From positions 43,262,001-43,326,000 of the forward strand of contig OZ022256.1 of assembly GCA_963978905.1 (NCBI GenBank): DNA of 64,000 bases. The letters are read 5' to 3'. Position 1 is the first letter of the stretch; each line of letters opens with the position of its first letter. The position numbers and the translations under genes were made by a program. The DNA is from Trichostrongylus colubriformis. Taxonomy: Eukaryota; Nematoda; Chromadorea; Rhabditida; Trichostrongylidae. The notes under the pieces were generated by a model. It saw nothing but the letters and a program-made list of their open reading frames with translations, did no database searches and was not told the DNA's origin. Positions 32,993 through 44,097 of the stretch are shown in pieces.

Positions 32993-34610
32993 TTTAGTTA
33001 CAGTAGACGATTTCTAATGATAATGGAGAGGAGATCGATACTGAAAGAAATTGATAGGAAGTCGCTTGAAAAATCATCTAGATAATAGTGAAATATTTTT
33101 TGTGACCCTTTATTTCAAGCGTCAGTCGGGATGTAATGTATAGTTCTTTTGTATTAAGTTATTCGATTACAACTTTGTTCGTGTCCCAGGAAGAATAAGT
33201 GTTTGTGAAATTTGTATTTATATTTGTAATATTTATTCACAGAAGACACCCAATACAACCACACAAAACATGAAATATGGCAAACATACAATCTTGCGGT
33301 GCTGTAGCCGTCAGAAAAGCTATCTTCTGCACGTCTGCAGCCCACTGTCGCTGTTGCACGTATTTGTACGATGTGAAGGACGATGAGCGGTTACAAAAGG
33401 TCAACCCAAAGAGAGCCCATGCGCGGGTATGCGACGTCAACATGGCGCAAAACGAAAAGGTTATAAGCACCTGGCACCTTGTTAACCAGTTTGCTTTCGC
33501 GAGACTTCAAGCGAACTAGGCAATCGACTACTCACTAAAAATGCTCAGTTCTGTTGATCTACGCATTTTAAGCGAAATGTAAACGAATGATTCGATGGGC
33601 ACTTATGGAGAGTAGTAGTGATAGTAGTAAACAGCGAAATAAGATGAGTTAATCGAAGCGAAAAAGCTGTACCGCTATGAAATCAGCTTAGAAAGTTATT
33701 GGAAGCGGCTCCGCGAAGCAAGAAAAGTGGTCCGAGCGGTTTAAAAGATGAAGACCGAACATGAATATTTTTGTACTAGCTCCGTCAGTGATAGCTGGAT
33801 GATCTCGCCGAGTCCGTTCAAGACTTTCATCTGTCGTAGGAGGAGTGTTGTTACTTTCTCGACTTCGTAGTCAAGGTCGTCTTTCTTTTGAATTTATTGA
33901 TAACAAGTGCTCACGTAAATTCGCCGCGAGGCAATTTACGATGACCTCATCACGATAAAGAAGAAGGTAACAGCATTAAAGACGACATCGTGGATCTACT
34001 TTGAGAGTACGATGAAGAGGAGCCCTGTTTAGCATCTCGTTTATGTTCAGCAAAGAACCGTGTCAGTGTACAACGTGTTAAACATGTCAACTTTTAGGTT
34101 GATCCACACATTGACTGTGAAGAGCATGTCTGTGAAGGCTATGAAGAAAGATTTGAAAGTGTGCATGACATCGGAACGGATTAATATCGTCAGAAACGCT
34201 CTTTCGTAGCGATCGAATGCAAATCTTTGTTCGTAATGTTCGGGATGTATTACGGAAGATTACAAACGAGCATGTTCATCAAGAGACCGAATTCGTTACC
34301 TCTCGAGCATGAGCCCAAACACCAAGCCGCTTGTCTCTCGAGGCACAGATCTGCTTCGCTTGCCTATCCTATCTATGCCGCGTTGCTTCTTATCAAACAC
34401 TTGTACCTCTGCTCTCAGAGACGCATGGCAGATATGGAATGCGGATTGGTAAATGACATACCGAACCTTATCACTGGTATGATCCCCATTTGAAACGGCC
34501 GCTACAACCTAATTCTTCCCTTGTCGTCTTATCAGTGCATTCACCCTAAGGCAAAGCCTCAAATACTTGGCGTGACATAGACGTGATTTGTGCAGTCAAT
34601 GCAGTGGTCG
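32993..34610. other. No recognisable gene
   Basis: Frames at 33237-33519 overlap on both strands without recognisable product. On the minus strand an AATAAATATTAC near 33230 resembles a polyadenylation region. 33855-33910 repeats 26515-26570. Confidence 0.5.
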
Positions 34611-34613
34611 ATA

Positions 34614-35007
34614 GGCCGCGGTCATACTTTACGTGTATGCGTCAATTGAAGCCGGTGCCAACGTCAAAATGACGAAATCATGTGCCTGACGCAGACGACG
34701 GCGTCAATCTGGTAACGCGAACCGTTTGCAAAACGCTCGACCCAACCATACCAGAGTATGGTAAACGTGGCGAGAGCCCATGATTTCGATTTCGAATCTT
34801 GGCATGGTGCCATACTATGCCATATTAAAATTAGAATTCTTGGGCTCCCGCCACGATCATCATACTGTATTGTAGTTGGGGCGAGCGTTTTGCAAACGAT
34901 GCGCGTTATCAGATTGACGCCGTCCTATGCGGCAGGCACATAATTGCGTCAATTTGACGCCGATGCCGGCATCATTTGACGCAGACACGTAAAGTATGGC
35001 CGCGGCC
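34614..35007. mobile_element. 394-bp foldback MITE with GGCCGCGG ends
   Basis: The two arms are long imperfect inverted repeats. The left arm runs from GGCCGCGGTCATACTTTACG to about 34790. The right arm runs from about 34830 to CGTAAAGTATGGCCGCGGCC at 35007. Shared inner blocks include GACGGCGTCAATCTG, CGTTTGCAAAACGCTCG and GGCACATAATT/TCATGTGCC. The right flank is TTA (35008-35010) and the left is ATA (34611-34613), consistent with a TTA-type duplication with one change. The 63-bp element at 17964 shares the same ends. No coding capacity. Confidence 0.8.
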
Positions 35008-35380
35008 TTACAAGGGGGTCTTTCAGGTCATGACGCGCTTTTGTAAAACGGTTTTTTCCTTTATATGGGGGTACCTACATGAAACATATAACTGACTTCC
35101 ATTTTTGCTGAGCGGCCGTACAAGTCCAACAAAGGGGTGGAGACAATTTTTCTCAAGAAGGCGATTTTAACCCGCTCATTGTAACTCATACTCCTTGTAG
35201 CTTTGATCACGTGCAGATCCAAAGGTGTTCTTCCATTTCACGTCCAGAACAAAGTCAAAGACGGAAAAAATAAAATCTTGTATCCATCATGTACTAAAAA
35301 TGCGTAGCAGTTTCATAACGGTTCCCCGATGTGGTAATGCTGCGGCGATCGGCTGGCCTACTGGATACAACGATGGACTC

Positions 35381-35626
35381 TCAAACGGACGAAGTGCATT
35401 GTTTGGTGACTCGAATTCCGGCACTGGCGAAGTTTTGCATTTTTTTTGCCTTCACCTTTTCATCTTCAAATATGTCTGTTGATGCCAAATGACTACGATT
35501 TTCGTTGACAGCTTGCCAAAATGACTCTATTAACGAATTGTCAATGAATTTGGTGATCTGACCTTTTTGGACACGAAAGGACCCGTAGCGCTCGAAGTTC
35601 GCGGTTTCGCACAAAATGAGTGCCAT
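35381..35626 (-). CDS. Coding-like frame inside the TTA element (uncharacterised)
   Basis: An 81-residue minus frame beginning MALILCETANFERYGSFRVQ and continuing KGQITKFIDNSLIESFWQAV, then NENRSHLASTDIFEDEKVKA. Composition is balanced and hydrophilic with alternating aromatic and charged residues, as in a real domain, but I recognise none. A GTGAAG donor-like site lies within it. It sits downstream of the 35714-36070 frame on the same strand, so the two may be parts of one spliced or decayed gene carried by the element. Confidence 0.3.
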   Translation of the reverse strand: MALILCETANFERYGSFRVQKGQITKFIDNSLIESFWQAVNENRSHLASTDIFEDEKVKAKKMQNFASAGIRVTKQCTSSV

Positions 35627-35713
35627 ATTCGTGCTCAGGAGGTCAAACTACCCTTGGGGACACATTTCTAGCCAATTCTAAATTTTGACCCTAACTTCGA
35701 GAAGGACGTTAGG

Positions 35714-36070
35714 TCATGGGTACATGATGCGCTTTCTACTCGTAGAAGTGAGTAACTCATCGATGAAAATCAATGGAATATGCCCAGCACGAATGTCTAA
35801 CGCTCTATGTTTTCCTACCGAGCATTGTGCAAGGGAAACAGAGAGAGTTTCCTGACAAGTGATATCGTCGTCTCCTTCATCGAATGTGCAGTCGATGGTA
35901 TACCAGTGCCCAGCTCCAATTTTCGAATTTGGATCAAAACCTCGATTGGGCTGGAAACTTACCCCCGGGGGTAGTGCGATCTCTTGAACACGATTATCAA
36001 ATCCGTTTCGCGCAAAAACGCCTCGTTCGTACGCTAGGAGCGCTGAAAGGGCAAGAAATTGGACTTTCAA
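35714..36070 (-). CDS. Coding-like frame inside the TTA element (uncharacterised)
   Basis: An open minus frame of about 118 codons without an ATG at its start. It follows an acceptor-like GTCTTCAG (exon would start at 36075) and reads LKVQFLALSALLAYERGVFA, later ALPPGVSFQPNRGFDPNSKI and GHWYTIDCTFDEGDDDITCQ, ending KRIMYP and a TGA. It contains three cysteines and an acidic patch. At 35962 the bases GTAAGTTTCCAG carry both a donor and an acceptor-like signal in frame. No family is recognised. It could be a captured host exon or a remnant of the element's own protein. Confidence 0.3.
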   Translation of the reverse strand: MKVQFLALSALLAYERGVFARNGFDNRVQEIALPPGVSFQPNRGFDPNSKIGAGHWYTIDCTFDEGDDDITCQETLSVSLAQCSVGKHRALDIRAGHIPLIFIDELLTSTSRKRIMYP

Positions 36071-36355
36071 ACTTGCTGAAGACTGACAATGGAGGGTAGT
36101 TGGAATTCTGAATGTGATTATTGCACTTAATTTCCCTATTTAGGTGTTTACGAACCCTAAAACTGAAAATCTAAATTTTGCAAAAAATTGTCCTCAGTGG
36201 GGATCCAACCATCAACCCCGTCTTTGGCATTCGTAAGGCCGCTCAGCAAAAATGTACATCAGTTATATGCTTCCTGTACGTACCCCCATACATGCAAAAA
36301 ACAGCATTCAAAAAGCGCGTCGTGAGTTGAAACACCTTCCCTGTTAGGTCAGGAA

Positions 36356-36377
36356 TTCGCGCGGCCGCACGCGCGAA
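36356..36377. repeat. Perfect 8-bp GC-rich hairpin
   Basis: TTCGCGCG, six-base loop GCCGCA, CGCGCGAA, 10 bp outside the right TTA of the preceding element. Alternating CG steps are rare in this window. It may be a terminus of something else or simply CpG-rich DNA. Confidence 0.6.
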
Positions 36378-39300
36378 CGGCGCAGCAAGTGCTGTAACTA
36401 CGAGCATCCCCTATATTTACTTATCCTCCGTATTTACATATTGTTCATAGTGTTGTACAATATTCGCGTCGGCATCCTAGAAATGTTTCGAGGTATCAAA
36501 GAGGTTTGGCTCATTTTGAGATGTTTTGGTGGTTTTTCGATACTTAAAACGAACCTCCCCGTTAAATTTTTCTTCTATGTTTGTAGGATACATCGCTTTT
36601 GGTGGTGTTATATTGTTTTCTTGTTCTTGTTCTGTTTTTTTTTTATGTTTTGTGTCTTAGTCTCATACTGTTGGTGATTGGTGATCGTTTAGCAAGGTGA
36701 GTAATGTATTATTTACCTGTGTTGCTTTTTGAAACAATATATCTCTTGTTTTCAGCGAAGTGCTCCTTAACTATTCTAAATTTCAACTTGTGACCCTGAT
36801 AGCGATAACACTTTTACCCATGTCACCTTCCCAACATGCTGATTTTCTGTGTTGCAGCCGTATATTTTTGATATCGTGGTATACGTCCATGAATGTTGAT
36901 TTTTGAATGTTATTTCGTGTGCTGCAGAATTCAGCGCTAAATTCACTGAAGACTTATTTTGCCTGTGTGATTCATTATTTTCGAAATCATAAGGATAGAC
37001 GTGTCCAGGTACTTTATCACCAAGAAACATGCCACAGTCTTGATCGATATCGTTGCGAGGGTACGCACGAACCAACCACATTACTGAATCATGGAAAAAT
37101 TAAAAATAAAACTAAGTACAAAATAAACTTTCGAAGACATCAGTCTGAACGACGGCGTTGAACAGAATGTTATCGAAGGTACTATAAATGATCTCTGGGT
37201 AGATGGAGGCAGTGATAAACAAAGGAAAGAGCTGTAGAGAAAGACTAAGACTTCCGCTCGTAATGTGATTCAAAAATGCGACAACTCCAATTCATATTCA
37301 GGAAGAAGTGGTGAGCACTAAATTAAAGTGCCTGACTAATAAGACCCTCATGCTCTTGCTGAACGACATGTGTGCTCCGTAACAACAACGTACCTACGGA
37401 GGTTTCCGCTCAATTGTGATAAAATACAGCAGAAATTTATATAGCTACTATTCTGCAATCTGCAGGACCGCCAAGTCGTAAGGTCGTAAACTCCTTGCAC
37501 AATTTCCCCAATAAAGTTGCATGACAATTGAGACGATTTACAATAAAGATTTCATAGGACGACTTCATAGGTATGACTGTATCAACAAACTCAAACCTCA
37601 TACTCGTTTTAATTGTCTGAAGGTGTAGGATGGACAATGATGGATTGGATGGGCAGCGCCTTTTTCCCGTCGTGAAACAGCCCATACTGACTTTTTAAGA
37701 ACTGCTTTTTTCACAGCATAGTTACAAATGCTAAGCAAAAACAGAAAAAATATGTAGCAATTGGCATTCTGCATAAATGTCATTCATAACATTATGTTGC
37801 TGCATAAGTTTTGCGAAACTTCAAAGTTTTTTTTGTTTCGCTGCTTCTAAACTTTCTCAAGTATTAATATCAGAGTGACTAGAGCATACTCCGATTTCCT
37901 TGGAACGTATATGAGGAGGTCATCCTCAGTTGCAGCAGGAAACGGCTCAAATCAAAAACCCTATATTTGGACAAGTAATTTTTTACAAGTATCCTCAGAA
38001 TCCCCCTCCCCCTACTTAATCAGAGTCTTGCATTATATAAAAAGAAGTTTGACTTTCTAACCACACTCGAATCTTATATTCGTGGGTTTCTCGAATCGTA
38101 GTTTGTAAAAATCCGTGCTCATAAGTTCTGGACCACCTTGGCCAATTTCGTTCCCAGTTTTTCGTTATTTCACCATGGAGTCCATTCAATATTTCATGCA
38201 GTCATCTATCTCAACCCATAGGTGAAGGTCCGATTCTCTTCCTGTGGAACTCCAGACTTTGGGAAGAAAAAAGATAGGAAGCCGCCTTTGAAAACATCAT
38301 AATTAGCTTGTCATTTGTTCGAGAATAGGATATGTAGTTCGACGTGACACTCTTAAAGATCAGAATAGGAGATTATCTGTTGACGCGAGGTCAGGGATAG
38401 AAATGGAGAGAAAAAATGTTCAGCCAAGAGATTCCTAGGATTTTCTTGGCAGTGGCAATTAGGCATCACCAGGAAAGTGGCAGGCTGCTCGTACTTCTCA
38501 CAAATGTAGTTCGACGTGACACTGCAATCGCTCAACCACCTAGCCGTGCACATTGTTGTGGAATTTTTCGCGCTACACCCGGACGAGCCAAAGGATCTTC
38601 CGGAGAGAGCGTTCTGCCAGAGTCATGGAAATTATGGTGGGAAATGTTGAATTACAAAAAACTATATAAATTAGGACCTCTTCGAAATCACCAATTAGTT
38701 CGTAGTTGTAGCTGCGCCTTATGAGTGCTGCATTAATAAACGTACTATGCACATGGAGTAGTAATTTATGCAATTACTTTTCTTTTCTGCTTTCAATTCG
38801 TTCTTTACTTATTCAAATGGTATATTCGAGAAGAATATACACAATGCGATCAACCAGCAATGACGTTAAAGGTCCTCACTTCCTTACAAAGGTACGAGCG
38901 ATTAGTGTTTTACGAGCAACGTATTATTGCTATTATTTGAAAATGACTGATTGACGTCTGAGCACATTTGAGAACGGAAAGACCCCATTTCCTTTTTGCA
39001 AGTGAATGACATCTCAGAAATGCTCGCCAGTGTTTGAAATGATTCAGAAGGCTTCGTTGCTAGGTCCCATTACCCGGTATGGGTTCGCGCGGCGATATAA
39101 CCATTTATCATGATAATAGATAAGAGATGAACGCTTTCCTTGATGAAATGTAAATTAAGATATAAACCATGATAGGCTGAGTGATATGTAACTCTTTGAG
39201 ATAGGGTGGAATGTCCCTCGTAAGATGAGCAGAAGAACAGCCAGGAATGTTGTTATTTGCTTGAGAACGGGATGATGACTAATGTATACATATTACAGAA

Positions 39301-39673
39301 CTGGGGAAATGGCAGTGCAATAAGAAAAAAAAAACAAAGAAAAAAATGAGAGATGACGCTACTTTACGAAATGAAGATAGCGGAAAGAGGTCAATAAACG
39401 GGAGGAAGAGCGGAGAACGTGGTAGGAAACAGCGAAGCACCATGGGCAGCTTAGAGTGGTATGGTTATCGGAGCCTGAGGTCATGGCGAATCCGTCGAAG
39501 GAACACTGCAAAAATCGCGTCGAAAACGGTGACCAAGTTCTAGGTCATGCGTGAAAGTTTAGTGAAAAAAACGAAAAGTAAGCAGAAGTAAAAGAAGTAG
39601 GAAGAAAGGAGAAAAGTGGAAAGTATGAAGAAGTAGGAAGAGTTGGAGGAATGAGACACTGAAGAGAGGAGAT
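36378..39673. other. No recognisable gene
   Basis: T-rich around 36420-36740. The 19-base block TGTAGTTCGACGTGACACT occurs at about 38332 and again at 38504. Frames up to 102 codons are anonymous. Confidence 0.55.
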
Positions 39674-39675
39674 TA

Positions 39676-39701
39676 CAGGGTGCGCCATAATTATAGCGAA
39701 T
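39676..39701 (+). repeat. maT left terminal inverted repeat (26 bp)
   Basis: Begins CAGGGTGCGCCATAATTATA directly after TA 39674-39675; exact reverse complement of 40931-40956. Transposase binding and cleavage site by analogy with the family. Confidence 0.95.
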
Positions 39702-39826
39702 GTGCGCGCGCAAGAGATTTGACCCCTTATTCAAACCCGTTACTTTTTTCTGGGCATTTTATGTTTTCATAGCGTTACAATGATCATAACAAAATCATAC
39801 CACTATTCATTCAAATCCCTTCTAGA

Positions 39827-40837
39827 ATGGTTAAGAGTTCCTGCCACCGAATGTCCATAATCGAGCTTCACCTCCGAGGAGTTTCGGCACGCAAGATCCA
39901 CCGCCGTCTTGGAGTTCACATCAGCGTTGTCTACAGGACCATAAAACGATATGAAGATCTAGGAACTGAAGACGACCGTTTTAGACCTGGAAGACCCGTC
40001 TCCATTTCTACGGAGAGGAATCTCAAGAAGGTACGTAAAAGATTTCGCCGTAATCCCGAGAGGTCGGTTCGCCAAATGTCGCGAGAACTGAAGATAAAGG
40101 AGACTACCCTAAGGAGAATGGTTCGAAGTCTCGGACTGAAGGCATTCAAAAAGAATAAATGCCAAAAGCTCACTGATCGTCAGAAAATCAACAGGAAGGA
40201 GAGGTCGAAACTGTTGCTCAGAAGATTTGGAGACCAACGACACCGCTCGATCCTGTTCACAGATGAGAAGCTGTTTACAGTTGAGCAAGCTGTCAACAAG
40301 CAGAACGATCGTGTTTATGGCGTTTCGAACCCGCATGCTACCGTGAGCCGGTGTTCTCATCCTGCTTCAGTCATGGTTTTTGCTGGTATCACATCTGATG
40401 GGAAGACCCCACTGTGGTTCGTTCCAGAAGGAATAAAAATCAACAGCCGAAACTACCTGGACCTGCTGAAGAAGGAATTGCTCCCCTGGGCTAACAGTCA
40501 TTTTGGGAGTAGCCCATGGACGTTCCAGCAAGATGGGGCTCCTGCCCACAAGGCGAAAATCGTGCAGGACTGGTGCGAGGTCAGCTTCCCAGACTTCATC
40601 GCCTTCGACGAGTGGCCACCCAATTCTCCTGATTTAAATCCCATGGATTATAGCGTGTGGTCTATCTTGGAAGCCAAAGCATGTTCGAAACCACATCGCT
40701 CCCTCGATTCGTTGAAGAAAACCCTCCTGAAAGCATGGGACGATCTTGACACCACCTACTTGCGTGCCACCGTCGATGCGTTTCCAAAACGTCTCGAGGC
40801 CTGCGTTGAAGTCAACGGTGATGTGTTCGAAGTATAA
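39827..40837 (+). CDS. maT-family Tc1/mariner transposase, intact
   Basis: A 336-residue protein that should bind the element's 26-bp ends in the nucleus and catalyse cut-and-paste transposition into TA. Residues 8-45 form a paired-like helix-turn-helix (ARKIHRRLGVHISVVYRTIK), followed by a GRP linker at 55-57 and a second helix-turn-helix around 75-108. Basic stretches (KKVRKRFRRN, FKKNK) could aid DNA binding and nuclear import. The catalytic triad is D146 (LFTDEKLF), D236 (FQQDGAPAHKA) and D274 (SPDLNPMDYSVW). The 37 residues between D236 and D274 give DD37D, the maT signature, against 34 in mariner and DD34E in Tc1. Length is normal for the family. The start ATG 39827 follows the left repeat by ~125 bp; an AATAAA lies 26 bases after the stop. 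No breaks are seen. Confidence 0.95.
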   Translation: MVKSSCHRMSIIELHLRGVSARKIHRRLGVHISVVYRTIKRYEDLGTEDDRFRPGRPVSISTERNLKKVRKRFRRNPERSVRQMSRELKIKETTLRRMVRSLGLKAFKKNKCQKLTDRQKINRKERSKLLLRRFGDQRHRSILFTDEKLFTVEQAVNKQNDRVYGVSNPHATVSRCSHPASVMVFAGITSDGKTPLWFVPEGIKINSRNYLDLLKKELLPWANSHFGSSPWTFQQDGAPAHKAKIVQDWCEVSFPDFIAFDEWPPNSPDLNPMDYSVWSILEAKACSKPHRSLDSLKKTLLKAWDDLDTTYLRATVDAFPKRLEACVEVNGDVFEV

Positions 40838-40862
40838 TTCATTTTTCACTTAGTAGCAGACC

Positions 40863-40868
40863 AATAAA
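40863..40868 (+). promoter_or_regulatory. Polyadenylation signal AATAAA of the maT transposase
   Basis: AATAAA starts 26 bases after the TAA stop and lies before the right inverted repeat, so a transcript could end within the element. Confidence 0.55.
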
Positions 40869-40930
40869 TGTTATGGAGGTTTCGGTTTTTCCAAATGCTT
40901 TAATTGTCATGCTATGCGACTTCGATTTCG

Positions 40931-40956
40931 ATTCGCTATAATTATGGCGCACCCTG
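40931..40956 (-). repeat. maT right terminal inverted repeat (26 bp)
   Basis: Exact reverse complement of 39676-39701, followed by TA 40957-40958. Confidence 0.95.
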
Positions 40957-41041
40957 TACATTTGTTCGAGTGGGGCTGCAGGTTCAGGAAAGAGTGGCAT
41001 GCAAAACCTAAGCCCTTTACTGGGTATCGTATCACATTCTT

Positions 41042-41165
41042 GCCCTGACGTGTACAGTGGCTGGTCCCCTCAACTCATTGTATAGCCCAACTCGTACGTG
41101 CAAAAACGTTTCTGACTGGAACTGATGCTTGCGGCGGATCCCAAGCAGAAATTGGCTCAGCAGGG
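41042..41165 (+). mobile_element. SINE-B partial copy (3' half)
   Basis: GGCTGGTCCCCTCAACTCAT then TGTATAG, CAACTCGTACGTGCAA and TGGAACTGATGCTTGCGGCG parallel the body of the minus copy at 11117-11409 and the plus copy at 49746. The tRNA-like head is missing. Confidence 0.55.
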
Positions 41166-41599
41166 GGAGGGGCGTGCTAGTTGTGTCCTGAAGCCTAAAA
41201 TAAGGCGTAGAGTATTGCTGAATATCCATTCAATAGGGCATTATTGCTGGGGGACCCATCCAATAGGCCGCGCATAGCTCGCACCATCGCGTCGCACACC
41301 GAACGCCGCAAAGCGAATTTTCTGTCCTAATGTCATACACCCGTGAAGGTTATGTTATAAGGTACTAATTAGAAACGTTCAAGCAACTGATAGTGGATGT
41401 AGTGCGGAGGAACCGACACGGCATCGTGGGATCTCAAAGGACGGCTCCCGCGCGATGCATCGCCGTATGTTCTCTTCATACACCACTGTTGTTTGAATTC
41501 ATGCGCACGGCTACCTCCAGTGGTCCACAATCCACAGGCATTGATGCTATACACCGAACAATGTGGACATTGGGATGACTACTGTTGCGTTCATGTCCT

Positions 41600-42010
41600 G
41601 AAATTTTCGCCTTGGTCAGCTTGAAGGCAGTGATAGGAAAAATTCGAACGAATAATGAAAAATGCAATGAATGTGAAAGCCGAGGTGCCCAGTTAAACGA
41701 CGGTGAAGAAGAAACGGAAAGAAATGGCCAAAGACCCGAGAAATAGGATTCCTTTCCTACCGTTAATTTTCGACGCGGACGGCCTTTCCGTCAAGAGTCC
41801 GGACGAGTTTCCCATCGGCTTATTGACAAGTCATAAAAAAAAGGGACGTTCGCGAATGCGACAAAATCTGTTTTTTGGAGTCAGCTTCAAGCTAAAACTA
41901 AGAAAACGCGCCGCGGAGTCTTCAACCCTGCTTCATCTCTTTGACCACTCTCACCGTAGCCAAGCTGGAATCACGTCGCCTGTGGGCGGGTTATGTCATT
42001 CGAAGGCGTG
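41600..42010 (+). repeat. ~400-bp dispersed repeat, plus copy
   Basis: Shares GAAAGCCGAG, GAAATGGCCAAA, GCGGACGGCCTTTCCGTCAA, GAATGCGACA and GGCTTCAAGCTAAA-like blocks in order with the reverse complement of 44930-45370. The two copies face each other across 2.9 kb. A frame is partly kept in both (DADGLSVK here, GADDLSVK there), so the unit may once have been coding, but no family is recognised. Confidence 0.7.
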
Positions 42011-44097
42011 AGCTGTCAACTGTTACGTCTCTCCAGCTCGAGGGCGCGTTTTTTTTTTGACGGGGCTTCGCCATGAATAAGTTTTTAAACCCCTACTTTC
42101 CATGTGAATGAAATCTTTTGGAAATTTCTCAATAACCACTTTACCCCCCATGCTGTCTTCAAGCGTGGCCAGTTTCTTGACGGAATTCCCGCGATATTGC
42201 TTCGGTGAATTTTGAAGTGAGAACCATGTCTACGTGCCATGGCCCGATTTCGGTCTTTCGGCTGGTGCTCTCTGCTGCTAGCTGGGCCGTAACTATGAAG
42301 TGCCTGAGGCATCCAGACAAAAAAAAAACAATTTTAGAGACTCCCATGTGAGTCAGAATTGAAAACATCGAGTTTCTTTGACATTTGCTTAATGAAATGT
42401 GCCTGTTTGATGAAGCAACATTGCTCTCATGACCACTGATACGTGGAGAACGAGCGAAGTCACGAAAAATAGCAATGCTGTCGGAAAGCCACTCATCACA
42501 CGATTATTCAACGAAAAGAATAGACGATTTTTTTAGTCAACCAGATTCGCATTTAAAGTTTTTTTCCAATGCTGATGGTTCACTCTTATACATCTAATGA
42601 CTATCACGTATTCGAGTGGTTGAGTGAGGGCTCTTTTCAAAAGGACATTGTCCTTCGAGTGAGGTAATTTCAAATTACCTTTCTGGTCTTTTTTGATTGA
42701 GTTCCAAGAAGGGCAAGTGGTTCGAGAGTTCTACGAAAACTGCATACACAATCACCTAGGTCTGGTTTTTGGCGCTCAAAAATGAAGGTGCATCTTCGAT
42801 TGTCTTATTTCTTGAACCCCTTTTGATTTTGGGGCATGTACAGGAAGACAAGAAGGATTTCGTAAAATACCGTCCTCATACAGTTCTCGAGCTGACATGG
42901 CATAGCTATTTGCTAGGAATCTCTACAGTGGAGGGACGTGACCCTTGCAGGAGGTGGAGCTATTAACACCGCTTGTACATAGTGCTGTTATTTTCCGAAA
43001 TTCAGCAGCAAAATAGCAACGGATTTTCACTCGCGGAAAACAAGGTGGACTGATTGCTTGAGATACCGTTGAAAAGCGTTCTAATTGCATTTTGATGCAG
43101 TGATGACACCGTAACCCGACGCTTCAGCATAAAAACTGAAACTCTGAAATAAGAGAGATAGATTGTGCAAAGAGCTCTCGATTTTAATCTTATTTTTTTT
43201 ATTTTTTATTTGTTTTTCTTTGAATCTTTAATTTCTTTGTTGGCACTTTCTTAGTTTTCCTAGGAAGTCTTTATTAAATGTGCTCGATGGAGCTTTTGCT
43301 ACTCGACAGCACAACGTTATCGTTTTGCGAATCATTCAATTGTGCTATTCCTAAAGTTTCGAGATGAAAAACGCAGGAGACAAAAATCTGCACTTTCGGC
43401 ATCTGTCCTCCTTAGCTAATGATCGAGTTTCTATCAATCAGTTTCATCGGACCAAAAAATCTTGAATTATAGCAATAAATTGATCAAAGATCTAAAATGA
43501 CCATCATATGATTCGACATGAAATGGAGAAAACCAGTTTTTGAGGCATGCTGTGTGTGCGATGAAGGGCAAGTGTCAAAAATGCTCATTTTTGCCTTTTG
43601 AGCATTCCAAATCGAAGTTTTAGAAATTTTCAGTAATCAAACTATTCAAAAAGCAAGTAGTATTGTTTGTAGAGCAGAAAAGCTTCATCGAATAGCTATT
43701 TACGCTCTGCTGGAAGCAGAAGAGTGTATGAAACAGAAAGTGTTAAAAACGGCATAAACTTTTTGCATAACTTAAATCATCCTGCAGCTGAAATCCATTT
43801 TTTGCAGGCAAAAGGGGTCCTATTTTCAGATCCTTGTAGTAACTACACCGTAAGTTGCTTCTATAGCAACTGCAAATGAATTTGACCGTTACATCTGATT
43901 TCGTCACCTACTGTACTATCTCTACCGCTAAATGCCGTCTGCTCACCACTTGGAATGATGATGGTAAATTCGTCTCCTGCTGCTCGAAATGTGGACAACC
44001 ACACTGCACTGCAACAGTGACAGATTTGATCACCCTGTCAACAGTGACAGATGTGGTCATCCCGTCGATGCTTCCTTCGAATCTCTAAAGCTCAACA
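42011..44097. other. No recognisable gene; one small cysteine-containing frame
   Basis: The region lies between the inverted ~400-bp repeats. At 43876-44088 a 70-codon plus frame (CTISTAKCRLLTTWNDDGK, then CCSKCGQPHC) contains a 27-bp direct duplication, CAACAGTGACAGATTTGATC followed by CAACAGTGACAGATGTGGTC, in frame. It ends just before SINE-B copy 44098 and may be an exon fragment, but there is no supporting context. Confidence 0.45.
43281..43428 (+). repeat. Dispersed copy of the 170-bp hairpin repeat
   Basis: GCTCGATGGAGCTTTTGCTA, then GAGATGAAAAACGCAGGAGA, CAAAAATCTGC and CATCTGTCCTCCTTAG, match the 949-1100 unit in order. A minus-oriented hairpin relative (TTGTAGAGCAGAAAAGCTTC) lies at ~43670. 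Confidence 0.6.

Larger units (their letters stand above)
35011..36343. mobile_element. 1.33-kb DNA transposon with ~150-bp terminal inverted repeats and TTA duplication
   Basis: Left end 35011: CAAGGGGGTCTTTCAGGTCA, then GACGCGCTTTT, TATGGGGGTACCTACATG, CATATAACTGA and ATTTTTGCTGAGCGGCC. Right end, reverse complement from 36343: CAGGGAAGGTGTTTCAACTC, then GACGCGCTTTT, TATGGGGGTACGTACAGG, CATATAACTGA and ATTTTTGCTGAGCGGCC. The arms stay alignable to a shared GGACAATTTTT-like block, giving ~150 bp. TTA flanks both sides (35008-35010 and 36344-36346). The interior (about 35170-36180) is not palindromic and carries two open minus-strand frames. TTA duplication suggests PIF/Harbinger-like, but no DDE motif is recognised, so the superfamily is open. 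Confidence 0.75.
39676..40956 (+). mobile_element. Intact maT (DD37D) transposon, 1,281 bp
   Basis: The 26-bp terminal inverted repeats are perfect (starting CAGGGTGCGCCATAATTATA) and TA is duplicated on both sides (39674-39675 and 40957-40958). A single uninterrupted transposase frame occupies 39827-40837. Perfect ends plus an intact gene and intact target duplication mark this as a recent and possibly active copy, the only one of its kind in the window. Related ends occur at 30495 (truncated copy) and, more distantly, at 3334. Confidence 0.95.

Noticed and set aside
36441..36677. Hydrophobic frame resembling a membrane protein
   Set aside because: The hydrophobicity comes from a T-rich stretch (TTT and TTG codons); no splice or start context.
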